The notes beneath the pieces are model-generated. The model worked only from the letters and a program-made list of their open reading frames with translations. It was not told the origin of the DNA and searched no databases. Position numbers and translations under genes: made by a program. This document shows, one piece after another, positions 9,376 through 17,750 of a stretch of DNA of 64,000 bases. The stretch comes from Bordetella ansorpii. Lineage in GTDB: Bacteria > Pseudomonadota > Gammaproteobacteria > Burkholderiales > Burkholderiaceae_B. The stretch spans positions 489,649 to 553,648 of the forward strand of contig NZ_FKBS01000017.1 in the NCBI RefSeq assembly GCF_900078315.1, in the 5' to 3' direction. Position 1 is the stretch's first letter. Each line of letters starts with the position of its first letter.

Positions 9376-10272
9376 CTACTGGAACGCCTTGTCGTTGGGA
9401 TTCGCGTACGTCTGCTTCACCGCATCGGACATGGGGAAGTCCAGCGAGACGTTGCGCGGAGGGATAGGCTGCTCGAACCACTTGGCGTAGAGCTTGGCCA
9501 TTTCGCCGGACTTCTGCATCGAGGTGATGACGCCGTCGATCAGTTCCTTGATCGGCTTGTCGTCCTTCTGCATCATGCAGCCATAGGCTTCATAGGACTG
9601 TGGCGTGCCGACGATCACCCACGGCTTGGTGTCGACCGCCGATGAGCGCGCGCCGTACAGCACCGCGTCGTCCATCATGTAGGCGGCCGCGCGGCCCTGC
9701 TGCAGCGTCAGGAAGGCCTGGTTGTTCTCGGGCACCCCGATGATGTGCATGCCCATCTGCTTCTCGACGTTCAGCGTGTTGATGAGCTTCTCGGACGTGG
9801 AGCCGGCCACCGTCACCAGCGTCTTGCCCTTGAGGTCCGTGAAGTCCTTGATGCCGGAGCTCGCGTTGGTCATCAAGCGGGTGCCGATGGCGAAGATCGT
9901 CGTGGAGAACGCCACCTGCTGCTGGCGTTCCAGGTTGTTGGTGGTCGATGAACACTCGAAATCCAGGGTGCCGTTGCGGATCAGCGCGATGCGGTTCTGC
10001 GAGGTGAACGGCAGCAGGCGATGCTTCAGGTCGGGCATGCCGAGCTTCTGCTTCAGCGCCTCCAGCACCTTCAGTTCGATCTCGTACGAATAACCGGTGT
10101 ATTGGCCCCCGCCGATGGCGTAGTTGAACGGCGGCGACGATTCGCGCACGCCCATCGTCACCATCCCGGCGTCCTTGATCTTCTTGAGTGTTCCTGTCAG
10201 CTCCTGGGCCTGCGCGGTGCCGATGGCGGAGCAAACCAGGGCCACGGCTCCAAACAACTTGGTCAGATTCAT
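9376..10272 (-). CDS. gltI: Glutamate/aspartate-type ABC substrate-binding protein
   Basis: A 298-residue periplasmic receptor. The ATG at 10272 (MNLTKLFGAVALVCSAIGTA) follows GGAG and opens a signal peptide cut after about AQAQ. The mature region contains TMGVRESSPPFNYAIGGGQY, typical of SBP family 3, then DFECSSTTNN, and ends with the GltI-like segment PPRNVSLDFPMSDAVKQTYA. It is the first gene of the importer operon and was probably the most strongly expressed, given the hairpin behind it. Confidence 0.92.
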   Translation of the reverse strand: MNLTKLFGAVALVCSAIGTAQAQELTGTLKKIKDAGMVTMGVRESSPPFNYAIGGGQYTGYSYEIELKVLEALKQKLGMPDLKHRLLPFTSQNRIALIRNGTLDFECSSTTNNLERQQQVAFSTTIFAIGTRLMTNASSGIKDFTDLKGKTLVTVAGSTSEKLINTLNVEKQMGMHIIGVPENNQAFLTLQQGRAAAYMMDDAVLYGARSSAVDTKPWVIVGTPQSYEAYGCMMQKDDKPIKELIDGVITSMQKSGEMAKLYAKWFEQPIPPRNVSLDFPMSDAVKQTYANPNDKAFQ

Positions 10273-10794
10273 TACGATGATCTCCGTGCGTTGAGGGTAG
10301 GCTTCCTGTCGGCAAGCAAGATGCATGCCATTTTTTGCCCATCGCAACGTGCGGGATGTCTGGATGCTCCCACTTTCCCAGGCAACGCGCCGTGCCGTTC
10401 TCACGAGAGGATCATCGCCCCGGCCGTCCCGGGCTCACGGGATGGGCGATCTCGGTGCGCGCTGCACAACAAGAAGGCCCGACGCGGTCGCCCGCATGAA
10501 GCATGGCGCGCGCCCACCGCACAATCAGGCGGCACCGCCCATGCACGCGAATGCACAATGCTCGCTAAACCATGCAGACGTGGCGTCTGGCCCGGCCACG
10601 TCCACCGCGCGCGGAACCAGCATGCCGATGTCGCCACCCGGCGCGATGCGCACGCCTTCTCCGATCTCCAGGCTGCTCAGGCCATTGACCGTATAGCGCG
10701 AGAAGCGCAGCCGGAGAAGCGAGGCGACAGGAACAGGCGTCTATCCGGCACGCGCGTGATCAATGCCCCCGCGCGGACGGCACCCGCGCGCCTC
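10273..10794. other. 522-bp gap with a possible gene remnant
   Basis: No complete gene is evident. On the minus strand 10525-10740 is an open run of 71 codons with G/C-ending usage, reading RFSRYTVNGLSSLEIGEGVR and then GGDIGMLVPRAVDVAG, but it has no good start codon and begins right after a stop. It could be the tail of a decayed gene or chance. The part near 10273-10330 must hold the promoter of the importer operon; I cannot define it. Confidence 0.3.
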
Positions 10795-12018
10795 TCAGCC
10801 CGCCAGCGCCATATCCACCGCCTCGATCCAATGCCGCACCGGCGTATCGGTGCCGCCTTGCAGATGCCCGATGCACCCCATGTTGGACGACACGATCATC
10901 TCTGGCCGGGCCTGCGCGATATGGCCCAGCTTGCGATCCCGCAGCGTCTGCGAAATCCCGGGGTTCAGCACCGAATACGCCCCCGCCGACCCGCAGCACA
11001 GATGCGTTTCGCCAAAAGGCTGCAGATCGAACCCCAGCGCCACCAGCATCTGCTCCGACAGCGGCCGCAGCCCCTGCCAATGCTGCAGCGTGCACGGCGG
11101 ATGGAACGCCGCGCGCGGCCCCGGCTTCAAGCGCGCCTTCAGTTGCGCCGCATGCGGCGCGACGATCTCGGCCACGTCCTTCACCAGCGCCACGATGCGC
11201 GCGGCGCGCTCGGCATATTGCGGATCGCGCCGCAGATGATGCGCGTAGTCCTTCACCATGGCGCCGCAACCCGAGGCATTCATCACGATGGCCTCGACGC
11301 CGCCCTGCTCCACCAGCGGCCACCAGGCATCGATGTTGGCGCGCATCTGCGCCAGGCCGTCCTCTTGCGCGTCCAGGTGGAAATTGATCGCGCCGCAGCA
11401 CCCCGCGCCCGGCGCCACGCGCGTGCCGATGCCGATGGCGTCCAGCACGCGCACCGTGGCCGCGTCGATGGTCGGCATCATGGCGGGCTGCACGCAGCCG
11501 GCCAGCATCAGCACCTGCCGCGCATGTCCCGCCCCATCGGGCACGCGGCCCGGCGCGCGGCGCGCGGGCACCTTCAGCCGCAAGGCCGCCGGCAGCATGG
11601 GCCGCAATGCCTGGCCCAGCCGCATGGCGGGCGCGAACCACGGCGAATTCATTGTCTTGCGCAGCAGCAGGCGGCGCAGGCGGTCGGACCAGCGGCGCGT
11701 CACGCGTTCGTCCACGATCTGGCGGCCGATGTCCACCAGATGCCCGTACTCCACCCCTGACGGACAGGTCGTCTCGCAATTGCGGCATGTCAGGCAGCGG
11801 TCCAGATGCTGTTGCGTCGCCTGCGTGGGCTCGACGCCTTCCAGCACCTGCTTGATGAGGTAGATGCGGCCGCGCGGCCCATCGAGCTCGTCGCCCAGCA
11901 CCTGATAGGTCGGGCACGTGGCCGTACAGAAGCCGCAATGCACGCAGCGCCGCAGGATGGCGTCGGCATCGTCACCCAGGGGCGTCTCGCGCGCCCAGCT
12001 TGCCAGGTTGGTCTGCAT
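10795..12018 (-). CDS. glcF: Glycolate oxidase iron-sulfur subunit
   Basis: A 407-residue protein with two 4Fe-4S sites near the N-terminus (CVHCGFCTATCPTYQ and CLTCRNCETTCPSGVEYG) and two CCG-type cysteine-rich domains (APGAGCCGAINFH and THLCCGSAGAYS) as in heterodisulfide-reductase-like subunits. It passes electrons from the flavin subunits to the quinone pool at the inner membrane. Last gene of glcD-glcE-glcF, 7 bp after glcE. Confidence 0.95.
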   Translation of the reverse strand: MQTNLASWARETPLGDDADAILRRCVHCGFCTATCPTYQVLGDELDGPRGRIYLIKQVLEGVEPTQATQQHLDRCLTCRNCETTCPSGVEYGHLVDIGRQIVDERVTRRWSDRLRRLLLRKTMNSPWFAPAMRLGQALRPMLPAALRLKVPARRAPGRVPDGAGHARQVLMLAGCVQPAMMPTIDAATVRVLDAIGIGTRVAPGAGCCGAINFHLDAQEDGLAQMRANIDAWWPLVEQGGVEAIVMNASGCGAMVKDYAHHLRRDPQYAERAARIVALVKDVAEIVAPHAAQLKARLKPGPRAAFHPPCTLQHWQGLRPLSEQMLVALGFDLQPFGETHLCCGSAGAYSVLNPGISQTLRDRKLGHIAQARPEMIVSSNMGCIGHLQGGTDTPVRHWIEAVDMALAG

Positions 12019-12025
12019 GATTGGT

Positions 12026-13123
12026 CTATAGCTCCAGGTACAAGCGGCCTGGGTTGAACAGGCCGGCTGGATCGAGCTCTTGCTTCAGGCGCCGCGTGAG
12101 CGTGGCCACGCCGGGCGCCAAGGGATGGAACACACCGTCGGCGGGTGCGGCCGACGACGCGGTGCGGAACAGCGTGGCATGGCCGCCGGCACGCGCCGCG
12201 GCATCCCGCACTTCCCCCACATCGGCCTGGCCGCTGAACCAGCGCTGCCCGCCTCCCCATTCGATCAACATGGGCGCCAGCGCCAAGGCCGGCGCCGTGG
12301 GCGGCACGGCCACGCGCCACAAGGGCCGAGACGGGTCGAAGAACGGATGCGTCTGCTCGCGCAGCGCGTACCACCAGGCATCGGCCTCTTGCAGTTCCTG
12401 CCCGCCGATGCGCGCCGTGGCGGCCTCGATGGCGGGCGGCGCGCCGGACAGGCGCACCGCCAGTTGCCCGTGCCCGTCCGCTTGCGGCACCCAGCACGAC
12501 GCCGAGATCGGCATGGGCCGGCTGCGCCACTGCGAGAACAGGTTCAACGCTTCGTCCTGCGTGGCCTCCCGCAGCAGCGTGCGTTCCTGCATGGGACGTG
12601 GCAGCACCTTCAGCGACACTTCGATGATCGCCCCGAAGATGCCCTGCGATCCGGCCAGCAGGCGCGACACGTCGTAGCCGGCCACGTTCTTCATCACCTC
12701 GCCGCCGAAGGCCAGCAGGCGCGCATGCGAATCCAGCAGGCGGGCGCCCAGCACGAAGTCGCGCACCCCGCCCGCCGCCATGCGGCGTGGACCGGCAAGT
12801 CCGGCGGCCACGCAACCGCCCACCGTGGCATCGGGCCCGAAGTGCGGCGGTTCGAAGGCCAGCATCTGCCCGCGCGCGGCCAATTCGGCCTCGAGCTCGG
12901 CCAGCGGCGTGCCGGCGCGCGCCGTCACCACCAGTTCCGAGGGCTGGTAATTGATGATGCCGCGGTAGCCCGTCATGTCCAGCAGGCAGTGCCCATCCTG
13001 CGGCGTCAGCGGCCGATGGTTGCCATAGAACGACTTGCTGCCGCTGCCCGCGATGAACAACGGCTTCTGGCCCGCACGGGCGGTCAGGACCTGCTCGCAC
13101 AGTTCCGACAGGACGAATTCCAT
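12026..13123 (-). CDS. glcE: Glycolate oxidase FAD-binding subunit GlcE
   Basis: A 365-residue FAD-linked subunit. The FAD-binding PCMH fold is seen in FIAGSGSKSFYG near residue 24 and in FGPDATVGGCVAAGLAGPRR, with NVAGYDVSRLLAGSQGIFGA after it. It is shorter than GlcD, as expected. It acts with GlcD and GlcF to oxidise glycolate to glyoxylate. It is 9 bp downstream of glcD. Confidence 0.94.
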   Translation of the reverse strand: MEFVLSELCEQVLTARAGQKPLFIAGSGSKSFYGNHRPLTPQDGHCLLDMTGYRGIINYQPSELVVTARAGTPLAELEAELAARGQMLAFEPPHFGPDATVGGCVAAGLAGPRRMAAGGVRDFVLGARLLDSHARLLAFGGEVMKNVAGYDVSRLLAGSQGIFGAIIEVSLKVLPRPMQERTLLREATQDEALNLFSQWRSRPMPISASCWVPQADGHGQLAVRLSGAPPAIEAATARIGGQELQEADAWWYALREQTHPFFDPSRPLWRVAVPPTAPALALAPMLIEWGGGQRWFSGQADVGEVRDAAARAGGHATLFRTASSAAPADGVFHPLAPGVATLTRRLKQELDPAGLFNPGRLYLEL

Positions 13124-13132
13124 GATTCGCCT

Positions 13133-14635
13133 CTAGAAACGGGACAGGTCGGGGAAACGCATCTCGCCGCCGTGCACGTGCATCTTGCCGTACTCGGCAC
13201 AGCGCACCAGCGTGGGAATGACTTTTTCAGGATTCAGCAGCAAGGGCGGATCGAAGGCCCGCTTCACGGCAAGAAAGGCGTCCAGCTCGTCACGCGAAAA
13301 TTGCACGCACATTTGATTGATCTTCTCCATACCCACACCGTGCTCGCCTGTCACGGTGCCTCCGACCTGCACGCACAGTTCGAGAATGGCGGCGCCGAAC
13401 TTGTCGGCGCGTTCGATCTCTTCCGGCTTGTTGGAATCGAACAGGATCAACGGATGCAGGTTTCCGTCGCCCGCATGGAACACGTTGGCGCAGCGCAGCC
13501 CGAACTCGTCCTCCATCTGCTCGATGGCGTTGAGCACGCGGCCCAGGTGCCGGCGCGGAATCGTGCCGTCCATGCAATAGTAGTCGGGCGATACCCGGCC
13601 CGCCGCGGGAAAGGCATTCTTGCGGCCCGCCCAGAAGCGCAGCCGCTCGGCCTCGCTGCCCGAGACCTGGCAGCGCGTGGAACCGGCCTGCCGGCACACT
13701 TCCTCGATGCGCGCGATCTCGTGCGCGACCTCTTCGGGGGTGCCATCGGACTCGCACAGCAGCAGCGCCTGGGCGTCGAGGTCGTAGCCGGCTTTCACGA
13801 AGGGCTCGACCATATGCACCGCGCGGCGGTCCATCATCTCGAGCCCGGCCGGAATGATGCCCGCGGCAATGATCTGCGCCACGGCGTTGCCCGCGGTCTC
13901 GACACTGGGAAAACTGGCCAGCACCACCTGCGCGCACAAGGGCTTGGGCACCAGCTTGACCGTGACTTCGGTCACGATGCCCAGCATGCCCTCGGAGCCG
14001 ACGAAGACGGACAGCAGATCCAGTCCCGCCGCATCCGGCGCCTCGCTGCCCAGCTCGACGATCTCGCCCTCGATGGTGACCATGCGCACGCGCAGCACGT
14101 TGTGCACCGTCAGGCCGTACTTCAGGCAATGCACGCCGCCCGAGTTCTCGGCCACGTTGCCGCCGATGGTACAGGCGATCTGGCTGGACGGATCCGGCGC
14201 ATAGTACAGGCCGTGCATGGCCACCGCCTCGGAGACGGCCAGATTACGCACGCCCGGCTCGACCACGGCCGTGCAGGCGGCGGAATCGATGTGCTTCACG
14301 CGATTGAATTTGGACATGCCCAGCAGCACGCCGCGCGCATGCGGCATGGCGCCGCCCGACAGGCCCGTGCCCGCGCCGCGGGCCACCAGGGGCACGTTCA
14401 TGCGCTTGCACAGGCGCATCACGTCCTGCACCTGCGACTCGGATTCGGGCAGCACCACCGCCACCGGCAGGCAGCGGTACAGCGACAGGCCATCGCACTC
14501 GTACGGACGCGTATCCTCTTCGCGGAACAGCACGCAGTGCGCCGGCAGGATGGCGCACAGAGCATCGATCACGGCTTTCGCGAAAAAGGCGTCCTGGCTG
14601 CTGACGGCCAGGCCGGTATCGGCCAATGTATTCAT
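13133..14635 (-). CDS. glcD: Glycolate oxidase catalytic subunit GlcD
   Basis: A 500-residue FAD-linked oxidase of the D-lactate dehydrogenase/GlcD family. The FAD site is PLVARGAGTGLSGGAMPHAR, followed by IACTIGGNVAENSGGVHCLK and VGSEGMLGIVTEVTVKL. The C-terminal motif GGTVTGEHGVGMEKINQMC carries the conserved GEHGVG. First gene of glcDEF, so the complex is complete. A paralogous oxidase gene lies 105 bp upstream on the same strand. Confidence 0.95.
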   Translation of the reverse strand: MNTLADTGLAVSSQDAFFAKAVIDALCAILPAHCVLFREEDTRPYECDGLSLYRCLPVAVVLPESESQVQDVMRLCKRMNVPLVARGAGTGLSGGAMPHARGVLLGMSKFNRVKHIDSAACTAVVEPGVRNLAVSEAVAMHGLYYAPDPSSQIACTIGGNVAENSGGVHCLKYGLTVHNVLRVRMVTIEGEIVELGSEAPDAAGLDLLSVFVGSEGMLGIVTEVTVKLVPKPLCAQVVLASFPSVETAGNAVAQIIAAGIIPAGLEMMDRRAVHMVEPFVKAGYDLDAQALLLCESDGTPEEVAHEIARIEEVCRQAGSTRCQVSGSEAERLRFWAGRKNAFPAAGRVSPDYYCMDGTIPRRHLGRVLNAIEQMEDEFGLRCANVFHAGDGNLHPLILFDSNKPEEIERADKFGAAILELCVQVGGTVTGEHGVGMEKINQMCVQFSRDELDAFLAVKRAFDPPLLLNPEKVIPTLVRCAEYGKMHVHGGEMRFPDLSRF

Positions 14636-14740
14636 CCATCAACGATAACGCGACCCCGGGCCGCGCACACGACGGGACTTACCCGCATCCAAGGGACGGA
14701 TCGCCCGCGACGCCTGCACGGACGGTCCGTCCACCGGTCG

Positions 14741-16150
14741 TCACCAGGCGATGATCTTGCCCGGATTGAGGATATTGTTGGGATCGAACGCGTGCTTCAG
14801 GCTGCGCATCAGCGCCAGCGCGTCGGCGCCGTGCTCGCTTTCCATGAACTGCATCTTGTGCAATCCCACGCCGTGTTCACCGGTGCAGGTGCCGTCGGCC
14901 GCGATGGCGCGCTCGACCATGCGATGGCTGATGGCCTCGGACTCGCGCCATTCTTCCTGGCTGTCCTGGTCCAGCAGCATCAGCACGTGGAAGTTGCCGT
15001 CGCCCACGTGGCCCACGATGGTGTAGGGAAAACTGGCGCGATCCAGGTCCTCGACCGTCTCGCGCACCACATCGGCCAGGCGCGAGATCGGCACGCACAC
15101 GTCGGTGGTGCTGGCGCGGCAGCCGGGGCGCAGCTGCAGGCCCGCGAAATAGGCGTTGTGCCGCGCCGTCCACAGGCGGCTGCGGTCTTCGGGGCGCTCG
15201 GCCCAGTCGAAGTCCATGCCACCATGCTCGGCCGTGATGGCCTGCACCGTCTGGGCCTGCTCCTGCACGCCGGCCGGGCTGCCGTGGAATTCGAACAACA
15301 GCAGCGGCGATTCGTTCAGGTCCAGCTTGCTGTGCAGATTGACCGAGCGCACGGCGGCCGTGTCCATGAACTCGACGCGCGCCACCGGCACGCCCATCTG
15401 GATGATCTCGATGACGCTCTGCACCGCATCGTCCAGCGTCGGGAAATTGCACACCGCGGCCGAGATGGCCTCGGGCTGCGGATACAGCCGCACCGTCACT
15501 TCCGTGATGATGCCCAGCGTGCCTTCGCTGCCCACGAAGATGCGGGTCAGGTCGTAGCCCGCCGACGACTTGCGCGCGCGGCCGGCGGTGCGCACGATGC
15601 GGCCGTCGGCCGTGACCACCGTCAGCGACATCACGTTCTCGCGCATCGTGCCGTAGCGCACGGCATTGGTGCCCGAGGCGCGCGTGGCGGCCATGCCGCC
15701 CAGGCTGGCGTCGGCGCCCGGATCGATGGGGAAGAACAGGCCGGTATCGCGCACTTCCTCGTTCAACTGCTTGCGCGTCACGCCGGCCTGGACGGATGCC
15801 GTCAGGTCTTCGGCATCGATGGACAGCACCGCGTTCATCTGCGACAGGTCGATGCTGATGCCGCCCTGCACGGCCAGCAGATGGCCTTCGAGCGACGAGC
15901 CGGCGCCATACGGGATCAGCGGCACGCCATGCGCGTTGCACTGCCGCGCCACCTCGGCGACTTCCTCGGTGGTGCGGGCGAAAACCACCGCGTCGGGCAG
16001 CATGGCGGGATAAGGGGATTCGTCGCGGCCGTGATGTTCGCGCACGGCGGCGGCCACGGACAGGCGGTCGCCGAAGCGGGCGCGCAGTGCATCCAGACAG
16101 GCGTCGGGCACGGGCCGGCGCAGGGTTTCGGCTTCCAGGGGAGCATTCAT
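14741..16150 (-). CDS. FAD-linked oxidase, D-lactate dehydrogenase (cytochrome) type
   Basis: A 469-residue flavoprotein of the family of yeast-type D-lactate dehydrogenase. Features are LIPYGAGSSLEGHLLAVQGG (FAD), DASLGGMAATRASGTNAVRY, VGSEGTLGIITEVTVRLYPQ and TCTGEHGVGLHKMQFMESEH. It probably oxidises D-lactate or another D-2-hydroxyacid. The ATG at 16150 was chosen because the upstream extension is basic and unlike the family. It may be co-transcribed with glcDEF; the exact substrate cannot be told. Confidence 0.9.
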   Translation of the reverse strand: MNAPLEAETLRRPVPDACLDALRARFGDRLSVAAAVREHHGRDESPYPAMLPDAVVFARTTEEVAEVARQCNAHGVPLIPYGAGSSLEGHLLAVQGGISIDLSQMNAVLSIDAEDLTASVQAGVTRKQLNEEVRDTGLFFPIDPGADASLGGMAATRASGTNAVRYGTMRENVMSLTVVTADGRIVRTAGRARKSSAGYDLTRIFVGSEGTLGIITEVTVRLYPQPEAISAAVCNFPTLDDAVQSVIEIIQMGVPVARVEFMDTAAVRSVNLHSKLDLNESPLLLFEFHGSPAGVQEQAQTVQAITAEHGGMDFDWAERPEDRSRLWTARHNAYFAGLQLRPGCRASTTDVCVPISRLADVVRETVEDLDRASFPYTIVGHVGDGNFHVLMLLDQDSQEEWRESEAISHRMVERAIAADGTCTGEHGVGLHKMQFMESEHGADALALMRSLKHAFDPNNILNPGKIIAW

Positions 16151-16218
16151 GGCAAAGGGCGTTCGGGTGGACGACGCAATGATTTTACGCCTGCGCCGCC
16201 CCACGCCCTCTCAGGACC

Positions 16219-17292
16219 TTACTTGCCCGTGGTCATGGTCACGCGGCGGCGCTCCTGCACGGCGTCCGCCAGGCGCTGCAGCACCTTTTCCGAGGCGTCC
16301 CAATCGATACAGCCATCGGTGATGCTCTGGCCATACGTCAGCGGCTTGCCCGGCACCAGATCCTGGCGCCCGGCCACCAGGTGGCTTTCGACCATCACGC
16401 CCACGATGCGCGACTCGCCCTGCTCCATCTGGCGCGCCACGTCGTCGATCACCAGCGGCTGGTTCTCGGGCTTCTTGCTGCTGTTGGCGTGGCTGGCGTC
16501 GATCATCACGCGCTGCGCCATGCCCGACTTGCTCATGTCCTGGCACACGGCCTCGACGCTGGCCGCGTCGTAGTTCGGCGCCTTGCCCCCGCGCAGGATC
16601 ACGTGGCAGTCTTCATTGCCGGCCGTGGACACGATGGCAGAATGGCCGCCCTTGGTCACCGACAGGAAATGGTGCGGCTGCGAGGCGGCCTTGATGGCGT
16701 CGACCGCGATGCGGATATTGCCGTCCGTGCCGTTCTTGAATCCCACCGGGCACGACAGGCCCGACGCCAGTTCGCGATGTACCTGGCTTTCCGTCGTGCG
16801 CGCGCCGATCGCGCCCCACGACACCAGGTCGGCCATGTACTGCGGCGTGATCATGTCCAGGAACTCGCAGCCCGACGGCAGACCCATGCTGTTGATTTCC
16901 AGCAGCAGCTCTCGGGCCATGCGGATGCCCTTGTTGATATTGAAGCTGCCGTCCAGGTCCGGATCGTTGATCAGGCCTTTCCAGCCCACGGTGGTGCGCG
17001 GCTTCTCGAAATACACACGCATGATGATCTCGAGCTCGCCGGCGTAGCGCTTGCGGGCTTGGACCAGCCGCTGGGCATATTCCAGCGCGGCGCGCGTATC
17101 GTGGATCGAGCAAGGCCCGATCACCACGATCATGCGGTCGTCCATGCCGTGCAGGATGCGATGCGCGCCCTGGCGCGCGGCATACACGGTCTCGGACGCC
17201 TCGCGGGTGCACGCGAACTCGCGCATCACGTGCGAAGGCGGCGTCAGTTCTTTGATTTCGCGAATGCGAAGGTCATCGGTATTGTGCGACAC
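16219..17292 (-). CDS. aroG: 3-deoxy-7-phosphoheptulonate (DAHP) synthase, class I
   Basis: A 357-residue enzyme that joins phosphoenolpyruvate and erythrose 4-phosphate in the first step of aromatic amino acid synthesis. AroG-type blocks are MIVVIGPCSIHDTRAALEYA, YFEKPRTTVGWKGLINDPDL, LPSGCEFLDMITPQYMADLV, GAIGARTTESQVHRELASGL and MIDASHANSSKKPENQPLV. The start is a GTG at 17292 behind AGGAG with 7-nt spacing. A terminator hairpin and a Phe/Tyr-rich leader peptide lie just upstream, so the gene is probably controlled by attenuation. Confidence 0.96.
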   Translation of the reverse strand: MSHNTDDLRIREIKELTPPSHVMREFACTREASETVYAARQGAHRILHGMDDRMIVVIGPCSIHDTRAALEYAQRLVQARKRYAGELEIIMRVYFEKPRTTVGWKGLINDPDLDGSFNINKGIRMARELLLEINSMGLPSGCEFLDMITPQYMADLVSWGAIGARTTESQVHRELASGLSCPVGFKNGTDGNIRIAVDAIKAASQPHHFLSVTKGGHSAIVSTAGNEDCHVILRGGKAPNYDAASVEAVCQDMSKSGMAQRVMIDASHANSSKKPENQPLVIDDVARQMEQGESRIVGVMVESHLVAGRQDLVPGKPLTYGQSITDGCIDWDASEKVLQRLADAVQERRRVTMTTGK

Positions 17293-17337
17293 GGGACTGC
17301 TCCTGGTATGACCCGCCTGCTTCTTTCCGGCAGCAAC

Positions 17338-17370
17338 AAAAAAGCCGCCAGGTTCGCTGGCGGCTTTTTT
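17338..17370 (-). terminator. Attenuator terminator ahead of aroG
   Basis: Read on the minus strand, a perfect 14-bp stem (AAAAAAGCCGCCAG with CTGGCGGCTTTTTT) closes a 5-nt loop and ends in six T, 45 bp before the aroG start. Its 5' arm holds CCGCCAGCG, which is exactly complementary to CGCTGGCGG inside the leader reading frame at about 17412-17420, giving an alternative antiterminator pairing. Confidence 0.88.
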
Positions 17371-17388
17371 GAGGGATTCTGCGACTTT

Positions 17389-17472
17389 TCAGTTTGAACG
17401 CAACCCTTCCTCCGCCAGCGGCTTCAGAAAAGCATAAAAATAAAAGAAAAAGGCGGGGTGTGCGAAGTTCAT
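17389..17472 (-). CDS. Phe/Tyr-rich leader peptide of aroG attenuator
   Basis: A 27-residue reading frame (ATG at 17472, TGA at 17389-17391) starting MNFAHPA and then FFFYFYAF, six Phe/Tyr among eight residues apart from one Ala, encoded by TTT, TTC and TAT codons. It ends 19 bp before the terminator stem. A ribosome stalled at these codons would let the antiterminator form; one that finishes would allow termination. A -10-like TAGAGT at 17480-17485 lies only 7 nt before the ATG, so the peptide may be read from a leaderless or nearly leaderless transcript. No strong ribosome site is seen. Confidence 0.82.
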   Translation of the reverse strand: MNFAHPAFFFYFYAFLKPLAEEGLRSN

Positions 17473-17591
17473 GAGAGGCACTCTAGCACAAAAAATCTGA
17501 CCGGGTCATGACAGGCTTTCCGGCATGAGGAAAAAGATGCGGCCGGGATGACCGCCAGCAAGACGCTGTCAGCCAATTGAACCTGACGCCA

Positions 17592-17736
17592 GCCTGCGCA
17601 GGGCGTGCCGGAGTGCGGCGGCCAATTGGAGGAAGGGCAGCCCCCGAAAGGGGGCCGAGGGCGCCTGCTGGCGCGCCCGAGCCGACCGACTTGGCCGACG
17701 CACTCCGGCACGCCCTACGCAGGCGACTCAAGAACC
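17592..17736 (-). repeat. Dispersed palindromic element, copy A
   Basis: Outer stem arms 17592-17617 and 17699-17724 are inverted copies (26 bp, one mismatch). The core 17618-17698 holds GGCCAATTGG, an inner hairpin GCCCCC-GAAA-GGGGGC, GGGCGCCTGCTGGCGCGCCC and CTTGGCC. The tail GACTCAAGAACC ends 14 bp from the tldD stop. Taken in the tldD direction the order is tail, stem, core, stem. Confidence 0.9.
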
Positions 17737-17750
17737 AAAGTCCTCCAGAA

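Noticed and set aside
12080-16573. A 1497-codon plus-strand open frame across the glycolate oxidase genes
   Set aside because: Antisense shadow of glcE, glcD, the FAD-linked oxidase and aroG; composition is dominated by His, Arg, Gly and Ala.
17592-17736. Palindromic elements as ordinary Rho-independent terminators
   Set aside because: No T run follows the stem in any copy, the stems are far longer than usual, and they enclose a shared 73-82 bp core.
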